A stretch of 64,000 bases of DNA from positions 1,550,001 to 1,614,000 of the forward strand of contig NC_013061.1 of NCBI RefSeq assembly GCF_000023825.1, read 5' to 3'. The translations under genes were made by a program, and so were the position numbers. Each line of letters starts with the position of its first letter. The first letter of the stretch is position 1. The DNA comes from Pedobacter heparinus DSM 2366. GTDB lineage: Bacteria; Bacteroidota; Bacteroidia; Sphingobacteriales; Sphingobacteriaceae. This document shows positions 1 to 7,093 of the stretch, in pieces. Under the pieces are notes generated by a model. That model made no database searches. It worked only from the letters and a program-made list of their open reading frames with translations, and was not told the DNA's origin.

Positions 1-1
1 G

Positions 2-304
2 GCGGAGGGGCTTACTAAAGAAGGGATGCGGACGGTGATCCAGAATGAAAGAAGGGTAGAGCTGGCTATTGAAGAGCATCGCTACTGGGATGTACGCAGA
101 TGGAAGATTGCAGAAAATGTATCCAATAAAACCCTGCACGGGATGAAAATCACCAGGCTAGGTACCGGTACACCTGCAACCTATACTTACGAACTGATCA
201 ATATCCGTACACCGGCCTTTGTTGCACCGAAATATTACCTGTGGCCAATCCCGCAGGGCGAGGTCAATAAATCAGCAGAGCTGATACAAAACCCGGGCTG
301 GTAA
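2..304 (+). CDS. RagB/SusD family outer-membrane nutrient-binding lipoprotein, C-terminal fragment
   Basis: Only the last 100 residues are present; the frame is open from base 2 leftwards, so the gene starts outside the window. The stretch ERRVELAIEEHRYWDVRRW followed by a C-terminal YLWPIP-x-GE-x-N tail is the standard C-terminus of SusD-like proteins. These bind glycans at the cell surface and lid the SusC TonB-dependent porin. A susC gene is therefore expected just upstream. It is followed after 25 bp by a lipoprotein gene and then a glycoside hydrolase, the usual order of a polysaccharide utilisation locus. The substrate cannot be read from this fragment. Confidence 0.93.
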   Translation, partial: AEGLTKEGMRTVIQNERRVELAIEEHRYWDVRRWKIAENVSNKTLHGMKITRLGTGTPATYTYELINIRTPAFVAPKYYLWPIPQGEVNKSAELIQNPGW

Positions 305-329
305 TCAAAATTCACAAAAAAAGAAGATT

Positions 330-1835
330 ATGAATCTAATAGCTGCGCATTCATCAGGCATCAAAACCCGACTCATCATGAGCATTATGATTATGGGTAT
401 GCTGCTTAATTCCTGTAAAAAGGATAAATTTAACGTGCCACAAAATGTGGGTACCATCAGGTTTGCGGCCAATGCCTATACCATTGAGAACAATACCGTA
501 GATCCTTTAACCATTGTCTTACCCCTATCCTTACCACTTGAAGCAGATGCTACGGCACTGATTACAGTAGATAACCAGAGTACTATAGCTGCAGACCAGT
601 ATACTACCACACCAGCCATACCGGTTGAAGGCTTAACCCTTAACCTGCCTAAAGGTGCTACCCAGATTTCCTTTCAGCTGAGTTCTTTAAACAATTTTGA
701 AGGAGAAAAAACGCTGGTATTAAAGCTGAGCTCTGCTACCGGAGGACTCAGTGTAGCCAATATCAACTCAACGGCCAGTATTACCATTAAAGGAAACCCA
801 ATTGTAATTCCGGAGATCAGAACTTCAGAACCCGGACTCGCTTTTGGCAGCGTGGTTACCGGTACAATTTCTGATTCAAAATCGTACGTGCTCAACGCTA
901 CGAAATTAACTTCAGACGTGCTGATCAGTGCAAGTGCAAACTTCCAGGTATCATTGGATGACAATACTTTCAGCAGCACTTTAACCATTCCTTTTGCTAC
1001 AGCCAACGCTACACCTGTAACTATTTATGCCAGATTTTTGGCCACTACAGGTATAAACCAGACAGTAACCGGAACCATTTCACATCGTTCGGGTACTGTT
1101 CCTGATGCGGTTGTAAATGTTAGCGGAGTAGAATTTGGAGTGGCCATACCTGGAGTGCTGGTGCATAAAGAAGATTTTAACTATGGTACGGTCGCAAATT
1201 CCATTACAGCGGTATCGGGTGGTAAATGGACTGCCTACTCTGCAAGTGCAACAAGGCCGGTTCAATATTTGTCACCTGGCTTAACCTATACCGGATATGC
1301 AGGGTCGGGTATCGGAGGAGCGTTGGTAATGCAAAACAATGGCTCGTCTTCTGAAGACGTTTCAATGAATTTTCCTGCGCAATCAAGCGGAGTAGTTTAC
1401 AGCGCACAATTGATGAATTTCGCCTCAGGGCCAACTACTGCCGATTTCTTCTATTCTTTTGGAGATGGGGCAGCAGGAGCAACGCCAGCTTATTTTAACA
1501 GGATCTATGCTAAAGCAAACGGCAGTAAAATGTCATTGGGCTTAGGCCGGAATTCTACAACTGTAACCTATGCTGCGGCAGATCTGGATTATGGGGTTAC
1601 TTATCTGGTGGTAAGCAAGTACGAATTCGCTACCAATAATTCAACCTTGTACATCCTAAGTGGAGTAATACCAACCATAGAGCCAGCTACACCAAGTGCA
1701 GTATCTAATGTATCTGGTGCCGATCCTACTGCTTTAACCAGGATAGTTGTTAGACAAAATACAGGTGTTCCGTTAAAGGTGACCATTGATGGCATCAGGA
1801 TAGCAACATCATGGAAAGAAGCAGTTGGACTTTAA
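330..1835 (+). CDS. Surface lipoprotein of a polysaccharide utilisation locus (probable glycan-binding, beta-sandwich domains)
   Basis: 501 residues. A hydrophobic N-terminus leads to a lipobox LNSC with Cys29, so it is a lipoprotein; the true start may be Met17 or Met20, because the first 16 residues are long for a signal. Residues about 40-150 resemble the Calx-beta/DUF1735-like beta-sandwich seen in SusE/SusF-type proteins. Residues about 155-265 look like a second immunoglobulin-like domain, and the C-terminal 230 residues like a concanavalin-like lectin domain. It lies between SusD and a hydrolase in one operon (25 bp and 12 bp gaps), which supports a role in glycan capture at the surface. 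Domain names are inferred from sequence character, not from a search. Confidence 0.75.
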   Translation: MNLIAAHSSGIKTRLIMSIMIMGMLLNSCKKDKFNVPQNVGTIRFAANAYTIENNTVDPLTIVLPLSLPLEADATALITVDNQSTIAADQYTTTPAIPVEGLTLNLPKGATQISFQLSSLNNFEGEKTLVLKLSSATGGLSVANINSTASITIKGNPIVIPEIRTSEPGLAFGSVVTGTISDSKSYVLNATKLTSDVLISASANFQVSLDDNTFSSTLTIPFATANATPVTIYARFLATTGINQTVTGTISHRSGTVPDAVVNVSGVEFGVAIPGVLVHKEDFNYGTVANSITAVSGGKWTAYSASATRPVQYLSPGLTYTGYAGSGIGGALVMQNNGSSSEDVSMNFPAQSSGVVYSAQLMNFASGPTTADFFYSFGDGAAGATPAYFNRIYAKANGSKMSLGLGRNSTTVTYAAADLDYGVTYLVVSKYEFATNNSTLYILSGVIPTIEPATPSAVSNVSGADPTALTRIVVRQNTGVPLKVTIDGIRIATSWKEAVGL

Positions 1836-1847
1836 AAAATTAAATAT

Positions 1848-3335
1848 ATGATCACATTAAAAAGAAATATTCCCGGATTGCTGCTGGTTCTTGTACTGGC
1901 CATGGGCTGTGTAAAGAACGCCCCTCAGCCTGTTGTACCTGTAATGCCTGAATTGCCCCCTGTTACCGGGGGCAACGGATCTGCAATGGTTACGGTAGAC
2001 TGTGCGGTAGCACAGGGAGACGTGATGCGTTTTGAACAATCAAACGTCCACTCCACCACTTCGGATTTGCCGGGCGAAAAGGCACGCCTCTGGTTGCAGG
2101 GCCTAAACCATAAAACCATACGTACCTGGTTGGCTTTGAGTACCATTAATAGTAAGGGCTATAACTACAAATACAGTAGTGATGTGCCGGCAGAAACTTC
2201 TCTGGCCTATTATTCTACCTGTGCCGATTCGCTGCTGATTGCCTTAACGGCTTATAAATCCTCGCCGACAACACCATTGCCAGGCGATGGTAAGGGCGTA
2301 CTGTTTCAAAACTTTATCAAACAGACCATTATCTATTACAAAACTAAATTCCCGAAAATCAAATATATACAGGCAGGCAATGAACCTGATTATGCTGGCG
2401 AATCTGCGGCCAGCTATTACGAAGTGTATAAAGATTATTATAAGGCCATTAATGCGGCGAATGCCGAGCTGGGTTTGGCAGGTAACAACAGGCTGATGCT
2501 GAGTAACGGCGCATTTACCAGTACCACTAATTTTTCGGCCCTGGTAGATTATACCAACCAGTTTCTGACTTTATATGCAGCAGATACAGATCCGGGCAGG
2601 CGGCTGGATTTTTTCAGTATGAACTGTTATACGGAACAGACTAACCCTAAACTGTTTGAAACGGCTAAACCCCAGATTACAGCGGCACTGGCAGCCAAAG
2701 GGATTACACCCAGACCTGTTTTTGTAACGGAGTATGGATTGTCGGGAGGCGATTTTCTTCCTGCAGCATGGGTACGGGCGCAGATCATGACAGCCTGGGC
2801 ACCAGCTCAACTGGCAAAGGCATTTTATTTGTATGAGGGTGGGGTAGACCGGGTGTTTAACTGGGCCATCAGCCATGGCGAAATTCTGCATAAAAGCGAA
2901 CTGGCCGATTTAAATAATGCTTATCCCAATCCTTATGGCTATGCCCTGATGTTTGGCAAACAGATTTCAGACCGGGGTACGCGTGTAAAAGCGACTTCCG
3001 CAAAATTATCTGCCCAGGGCCTGGGCATCAACGCACTAGCCGCTATGGGTAATGGCAAAGGGATTGCGGTTTTGGTCTGGAATTTTAACTATACCAATTT
3101 CACGCCCGATCAGGAGATCAGTGTAAAGATCAATAACATTCCGCAGGCTACATTTACAGGGAAGATCAATGCCAAGGTGTATATGATAGACAGTAAAAAC
3201 AACAACATCTATAGTAATCCCTCGCAAAACAGCTTAACTGCCAGTGTTGAGCAGGCTTACGATTATGCAGCCTCTTTATCCATACCATTAAAACTGGAGG
3301 GCAATTCGGTGGCATTGATTGTATTGAATCCTTAA
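1848..3335 (+). CDS. Clan GH-A glycoside hydrolase lipoprotein (GH39-like TIM barrel)
   Basis: 495 residues. Signal peptide ends in lipobox AMGC with Cys21. The core reads as a (beta/alpha)8 barrel with the acid/base motif QAGNEPDY (Glu179) at the end of strand 4 and VTEYG (Glu295) as likely nucleophile at the end of strand 7, the clan GH-A signature; spacing resembles GH39. A C-terminal beta-sandwich (about residues 385-495) is typical of such enzymes. It is the third gene of the SusD operon, 12 bp after the lipoprotein gene, so it probably cuts the locus substrate at the surface. Family assignment below clan level is uncertain. Confidence 0.75.
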   Translation: MITLKRNIPGLLLVLVLAMGCVKNAPQPVVPVMPELPPVTGGNGSAMVTVDCAVAQGDVMRFEQSNVHSTTSDLPGEKARLWLQGLNHKTIRTWLALSTINSKGYNYKYSSDVPAETSLAYYSTCADSLLIALTAYKSSPTTPLPGDGKGVLFQNFIKQTIIYYKTKFPKIKYIQAGNEPDYAGESAASYYEVYKDYYKAINAANAELGLAGNNRLMLSNGAFTSTTNFSALVDYTNQFLTLYAADTDPGRRLDFFSMNCYTEQTNPKLFETAKPQITAALAAKGITPRPVFVTEYGLSGGDFLPAAWVRAQIMTAWAPAQLAKAFYLYEGGVDRVFNWAISHGEILHKSELADLNNAYPNPYGYALMFGKQISDRGTRVKATSAKLSAQGLGINALAAMGNGKGIAVLVWNFNYTNFTPDQEISVKINNIPQATFTGKINAKVYMIDSKNNNIYSNPSQNSLTASVEQAYDYAASLSIPLKLEGNSVALIVLNP

Positions 3336-3414
3336 AAATTACCTTCTCTTCATCGGCTGCATAATTCGCTGAAAAAGCGAAAGACGCTATGCCGTTTCAG
3401 AGAAGGTAATTTTT
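3334..3414. repeat. Hairpin element, copy 1 (16-bp perfect outer stem, conserved core)
   Basis: Immediately after the hydrolase stop codon. Outer arms 3334-3349 and 3399-3414 are perfectly complementary over 16 bp (AAAAATTACCTTCTCT and its reverse complement). The core 3354-3394 has CGGC..GCCG pairing, then ATA/TAT, and an inner CGCT-GAAAA-AGCG hairpin. The same core with changed but still pairing bases recurs at 63090-63136. It may end transcription of the upstream operon, since the 3' arm ends in T5, but it is larger and more ordered than a normal terminator. Confidence 0.7.
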
Positions 3415-3664
3415 ATGTCAAGCAGGATGGCTGTTGTCCTGGCTACGGCATGCTTAAAATTCCCATTAATATGAGGTACAGTTTCTATGGTTTTTGAGAG
3501 CGTATTGTGCCGGTGTTGGATAGGGGTGGAACCATAAAAAAACCCTTTCAACACCAAACCAACACGCTTGCAATACCAATATAAATGTAATAAAAGGGGA
3601 TAATATCTTTATATTGGATCCATTTTTATTAACTTAGGCTGGCTTAAATACCTAAAAAATTGCG
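3415..3664. other. Intergenic region with nested inverted repeats
   Basis: No credible gene on either strand. Within it 3512-3518 (GGTGTTG) can pair with 3549-3555 (CAACACC), enclosing AGGG/CCCT. A shifted alternative pairs GTGTTGG with CCAACAC further right, extended by GTATTG/CAATAC, so the region 3503-3577 could form one of two mutually exclusive hairpins. It sits upstream of the AraC-type gene at 3665. A regulatory leader or small RNA is possible; nothing in it matches a riboswitch class I recognise. Confidence 0.4.
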
Positions 3665-4438
3665 GTGAAAATGAAAACGTATACACCTGCTGTAATATTA
3701 CGGCCATTCATCAAAGCTTACAAAATTATAGAGAGCAGGGATGAACGGATTAACAGGGTTATACCAAATACTTCATTTGCGATTGCGTTTCGTTTTAGGG
3801 GCCAAATTTCGTACATCACTGAAACGGGCAAAACAGCATTACCTGCCGCAACATTTTCGGGTTTGCGAAAATCTGTACGGCTGATCAATTATGCGGCCCA
3901 AACAGCGGCTTTAATTGTACAGTTTGAAGAAACGGGCGTATCTGCTTTTTTCAGGCAACCGCTTCAGGCGTTATTTGAGGAAAGTATCTCATTAGATAAT
4001 TTCTTTCCGTCATCTGAAATTTCAATTGTAGAAGAGCGCTTAGCTAAAGCAACAAATGATCTGGCAACAATTGCCATTGTGGAGCAATTTTTATACTCAA
4101 AGCTGGACCACAACAAGCCCGACAAGCTTGTATCGGAAGCTATAGCCAGAATTCATTCAAATCATGGAATAATTAAGATTAATGACTTAGCTCAAAGTTT
4201 ATACATCAGCAATGATGCTTTTGAGAAAAGATTCAGAAAAGTGGTTGGCGCTACTCCCAAACAATTTTCTTCCATAGTAAAAATCAAAACCATTATTGAC
4301 CAAAATCCTGCACCATCCACCTTTACCGAGATTGCACTTGAACATGGTTACTATGATCAGCCCCACTTTAATAAAGATTTTAAGCTTTTTACAGGACAGA
4401 CACCAACAGAATTTTTCAAGTCGGGCCAATATTGGTAA
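3665..4438 (+). CDS. AraC family transcriptional regulator with DUF6597-like N-terminal domain
   Basis: 257 residues. The N-terminal part (about 1-140) resembles the DUF6597-type domain of Bacteroidota AraC regulators. The C-terminal 100 residues hold the two AraC helix-turn-helix units: IKINDLAQSLYISNDAFEKRF and TEIALEHGYYDQPHFNKDFK, followed by TGQTPTEFF. It should bind DNA and activate a nearby or distant gene; the candidate target is the secreted protein 64 bp downstream. The ATG at 3671 (second Met) is an equally possible start. Ligand unknown. Confidence 0.88.
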   Translation: MKMKTYTPAVILRPFIKAYKIIESRDERINRVIPNTSFAIAFRFRGQISYITETGKTALPAATFSGLRKSVRLINYAAQTAALIVQFEETGVSAFFRQPLQALFEESISLDNFFPSSEISIVEERLAKATNDLATIAIVEQFLYSKLDHNKPDKLVSEAIARIHSNHGIIKINDLAQSLYISNDAFEKRFRKVVGATPKQFSSIVKIKTIIDQNPAPSTFTEIALEHGYYDQPHFNKDFKLFTGQTPTEFFKSGQYW

Positions 4439-4502
4439 ATCAATGATTTTTTACAATGTCGGGACAGCCAACAGATTGATATTTGTATCAAAATAAAGAC
4501 AA

Positions 4503-4946
4503 ATGAAATCAGGTTTATTCGCGGCTTTTATTTGCCTCGCATTCATAGGTGGCAAAACTTATGCACAGAAAAATAGTAATCATCACCAGCAAAAAGATCA
4601 AATGAAACAGTACAGTTTATTGGTAAGGGTGCCCGACACTTATAGTACAGAACAGGCAAAATTAGTGGGGCCCTTATGGGAGAAATTGCTGGAACAATGG
4701 AAAGCAGAAGGCGTTTATATATTGAGCTTCGCTTTTCCTGGAGAAAGTTACACGGTATCAGGAAAGGAGCATCTGATCAAAAAAGAAACGGTCTTATCCG
4801 GTAATCTCAAAGTTGTCAGTAACCTGGTTCTTCGGGCAGAAAGTATAGAACAGGCTTTAGTGCTTGCGAAATCCTGCCCTGTTCTTCTATACGGTGGGAA
4901 AGTAGAGGTACGGGAAATTCCGAAGCCAGTTAAGCCTATTGAATGA
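4503..4946 (+). CDS. Secreted YCII-like (DGPF) domain protein
   Basis: 147 residues. An N-terminal hydrophobic signal ends near TYAQ, giving an exported protein. From Met34 the sequence MKQYSLLVRV through AKSCPVLLYGG-VEVREI parallels the cytoplasmic YCII protein encoded at 58097-58456 (MKQFALLFRM, AKKCPILQG, VEIREL). YCII domains are ferredoxin-like folds of unclear function. A version with an export signal is unusual; alternatively translation could begin at Met34 (base 4602). It follows the AraC gene by 64 bp and may be its target. Confidence 0.6.
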   Translation: MKSGLFAAFICLAFIGGKTYAQKNSNHHQQKDQMKQYSLLVRVPDTYSTEQAKLVGPLWEKLLEQWKAEGVYILSFAFPGESYTVSGKEHLIKKETVLSGNLKVVSNLVLRAESIEQALVLAKSCPVLLYGGKVEVREIPKPVKPIE

Positions 4947-5007
4947 TCCAGCTAGAAATTAAAAGTATTATCCGGGCGATCACATTGTGGTGTAAACTTA
5001 TGGGGCC

Positions 5008-5508
5008 TTAATGGGGGTCAATTTTAATATGTTTCAATTGATGTATGTGTCTTTGGGTATGAAATATATTAAACCATATCCATTCTAACCTGGTGAAGTA
5101 TCCATATTCGGGAATGGCAAAATCCAGACAGGTTGCTGTAAGATCCCTGGTTTTAATAATCTCTTTTAACTCTTCAATCCGGTTTTTTAAATCCTCCAGT
5201 AAACCGTCTTTGGAAATGAAATTGTCGGAAGGTAATATTTCTACAGGCGACTGCATTTTGATGCCAAAATCCAGGAACAGGTCTTTTATAGAAGCTACCT
5301 TTTCATCAGCAGGGCGTTGGCTAGGTTCGGTTCTCCCCCTTAGAGTTTCAACAGATGCATAGGACTTTAAGATATGTTCACCAATTTGAGCTGCTGACCA
5401 TCCGCCATTCAAAGGTTTTTTGTTTAATTTTTCACTTTCCTGGCTACTTAGTAAATCTATAAGTTGTTCAGCTGTTTGTTTAAAGGGTGTAAGTGGTTCA
5501 TCTTGCAT
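5008..5508 (-). CDS. DinB-like / DUF1569-like four-helix protein
   Basis: 166 residues from the ATG at 5508 (MQDEPLTPF). The open frame runs 31 codons further upstream to 5601, but that extension is low-complexity and the family begins at about this Met. GGWSAAQIGEHILKS and FHTQRHIHQLKHI carry the His residues that form the metal triad of the DinB superfamily. Such proteins are often thiol-dependent transferases or stress proteins; the substrate here is unknown. It is transcribed in the same direction as the MmcQ-like gene just upstream, probably one transcript. Confidence 0.7.
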   Translation of the reverse strand: MQDEPLTPFKQTAEQLIDLLSSQESEKLNKKPLNGGWSAAQIGEHILKSYASVETLRGRTEPSQRPADEKVASIKDLFLDFGIKMQSPVEILPSDNFISKDGLLEDLKNRIEELKEIIKTRDLTATCLDFAIPEYGYFTRLEWIWFNIFHTQRHIHQLKHIKIDPH

Positions 5509-5606
5509 ATGATCTGGGTTTGGTGACTTCCTTATAATAAAGGTATATATAGTAACCGTTATTTTTATGGGTTGGATGCGACAAAAAGGATGGCTATACA
5601 CGCCAT

Positions 5607-5942
5607 TTATTGCAGCTTTTTAGGCAGGCTTTCAAAAACCAGTTCATAAGAATGGTCAATCAATTCGCGAATGAGTGCTGGTTTTAAACCACCATCCATA
5701 TAAATGGTATTCCAGTGTTTTTTATTCATATGAAAACCAGGAATAATTTCAGGATGTCTTTCACGTAATTCTATAGCCCGTTCGGGATCACATTTGGCAT
5801 TAAACCGGTTGGCTTGTTCTAACCCGATAAGCAGAAATATTTTACCACCTACTTTAAATACTAATGTTTGTTCTCCGAAGGGTAGGCCTTCTGTTGTTCC
5901 GGGCTTGCTTAGGCAGTAGTCACGTAAATCTTCAATGTTCAT
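5607..5942 (-). CDS. MmcQ/YjbR family DNA-binding-fold protein
   Basis: 111 residues from Met5 of the open frame (MNIEDLRDYCLSKPGTTE); four more residues are possible if translation starts at 5954. TEGLPFGEQTLVFKVGGKIF and HMNKKHWNTIYMDGG are characteristic of the MmcQ/YjbR family, a CyaY-like fold whose function is not established. The full family length is present. It lies upstream of the DinB-like gene and downstream of a strong hairpin that separates it from the YciE-like gene. Confidence 0.85.
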   Translation of the reverse strand: MNIEDLRDYCLSKPGTTEGLPFGEQTLVFKVGGKIFLLIGLEQANRFNAKCDPERAIELRERHPEIIPGFHMNKKHWNTIYMDGGLKPALIRELIDHSYELVFESLPKKLQ

Positions 5943-5970
5943 TGGGTATATCACTAAGTGATCTAAATAT

Positions 5971-6018
5971 ACACACCTTTTTCTGATAGAACCTTAGGCT
6001 CATCGGAAAAAGGTGTGT
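5971..6018. terminator. Hairpin, probable terminator of the YciE-like gene
   Basis: ACACACCTTTTTC at 5971-5983 and its exact reverse complement at 6006-6018 form a 13-bp stem with a 22-nt loop. It lies 15 bp beyond the stop codon of the leftward gene ending at 6033 and 29 bp before the start of the MmcQ-like gene. The U-run is weak on the minus strand, so read-through is possible. Confidence 0.6.
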
Positions 6019-6032
6019 TTTGAAGCAGGTTA

Positions 6033-6608
6033 TTATTCTGCAGCTGCCTGTTCGTTAATGGAACTTACTGCAATTTCGGTTAAAGCCACATCGGTTGCCT
6101 TTTCATTGTCGAGGGTAAATTGCAACAGTTCAGCTACATCGGTATGGCCCATATTCTGTGCAAATACAACTAATGTACCATAAGTAGCAATTTCATAGTG
6201 TTCCACTTTTTGTGCAGCCAGTATCAGTCCTGCATCACGAATCATAGTGCCGGAATCGGTATCCTCAATAATACTGTCGGCTTCTTTTAATAAACCTTCC
6301 ATCGCATCACATTTCTTGCCTTGTACCTTTTCTTCCAATAAAGAGAATACTTGTTCTAAAGTGGCAATGTGGGTGTTGGTTTCTTCCGTGTGTTTTTCAA
6401 AAGCTGCTGCCAGTTCTGGACTTGTTGCTGCTTTTTTCATTTTAGGTAAAGCCTTTACCAGATGTTTTTCTGCCCAGTAAATGTCTTTCAGCTCATCTAC
6501 AAAGAATTCGTGAAATTCAGAATCTTCCATTTTTCCTGTTTTAGACTTGATCGAAATGCTGGAGGTTTTAGCAGCTGTCTTTGCGCCGCCGGTTTTTGTT
6601 GTTGCCAT
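6033..6608 (-). CDS. YciE/YciF (DUF892) ferritin-like stress protein
   Basis: 191 residues. A Lys/Thr/Ala-rich N-terminus (about residues 1-28) precedes a four-helix ferritin-like domain starting at FHEFFVDELKDIYWAEKHLV. Glu/His residues placed along the helices (ELKDIYWAEKHL, HTEETNTHIATLE, AQKVEHYEIATYG) match the di-iron ligands of the DUF892 family. The family is linked to general stress and stationary-phase responses. The basic N-terminal tail could bind DNA, an inference from composition only. It is monocistronic, with a terminator hairpin after it. Confidence 0.88.
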   Translation of the reverse strand: MATTKTGGAKTAAKTSSISIKSKTGKMEDSEFHEFFVDELKDIYWAEKHLVKALPKMKKAATSPELAAAFEKHTEETNTHIATLEQVFSLLEEKVQGKKCDAMEGLLKEADSIIEDTDSGTMIRDAGLILAAQKVEHYEIATYGTLVVFAQNMGHTDVAELLQFTLDNEKATDVALTEIAVSSINEQAAAE

Positions 6609-6773
6609 AGTATTTGTTTTTAATAGGTGTATAAAAGTATTAGCAGTGGTATAAACTTCTTTCCTGAGTTTTTGTTTAGAAAATTTAAATAAATAATAAA
6701 CAAAACATTTTGTAATAATGCTTGTTATTGCATTTCAGTTACTTATGGATTATTATTAAACGCTAAAAAGGAA

Positions 6774-7067
6774 ATGGACAGCGCATTTAACATCAGAATT
6801 GGTTATGGCAAAAAAGAAGTCACTGTGACCATTTTGCCGGTAAAGGAAAATTATTATAAGGTAATTTATTATGGTGGTGTAATGGGAGCAGTATATTACA
6901 ACGGGGATGAATGGGAGCTGATAGAAAAGGAAGATGTAGAGCCGGGAGATTTACCACTTTACGAACCTGAACTAATAGGCGAAAGACTCGAAATTATACT
7001 TAATGAAACTACTGTCGATGCTATTGGCGATGAGATCGAGCTTTATTTTCGGGAAGAAACAGGTTGA
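6774..7067 (+). CDS. Hypothetical small acidic protein (97 aa)
   Basis: I do not recognise a family. The protein has no signal peptide or membrane segment, begins MDSAFNIRIGYGKKEV and is strongly acidic towards the C-terminus. Alternating hydrophobic residues in the first 40 positions suggest a small beta-rich domain. The upstream 165 bp are AT-rich and free of genes. It stands alone between two leftward genes. Codon use looks normal for the window, so a real gene is likely. Confidence 0.6.
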   Translation: MDSAFNIRIGYGKKEVTVTILPVKENYYKVIYYGGVMGAVYYNGDEWELIEKEDVEPGDLPLYEPELIGERLEIILNETTVDAIGDEIELYFREETG

Positions 7068-7093
7068 ATCCGGATTTGAAAAAAACGATTGTA

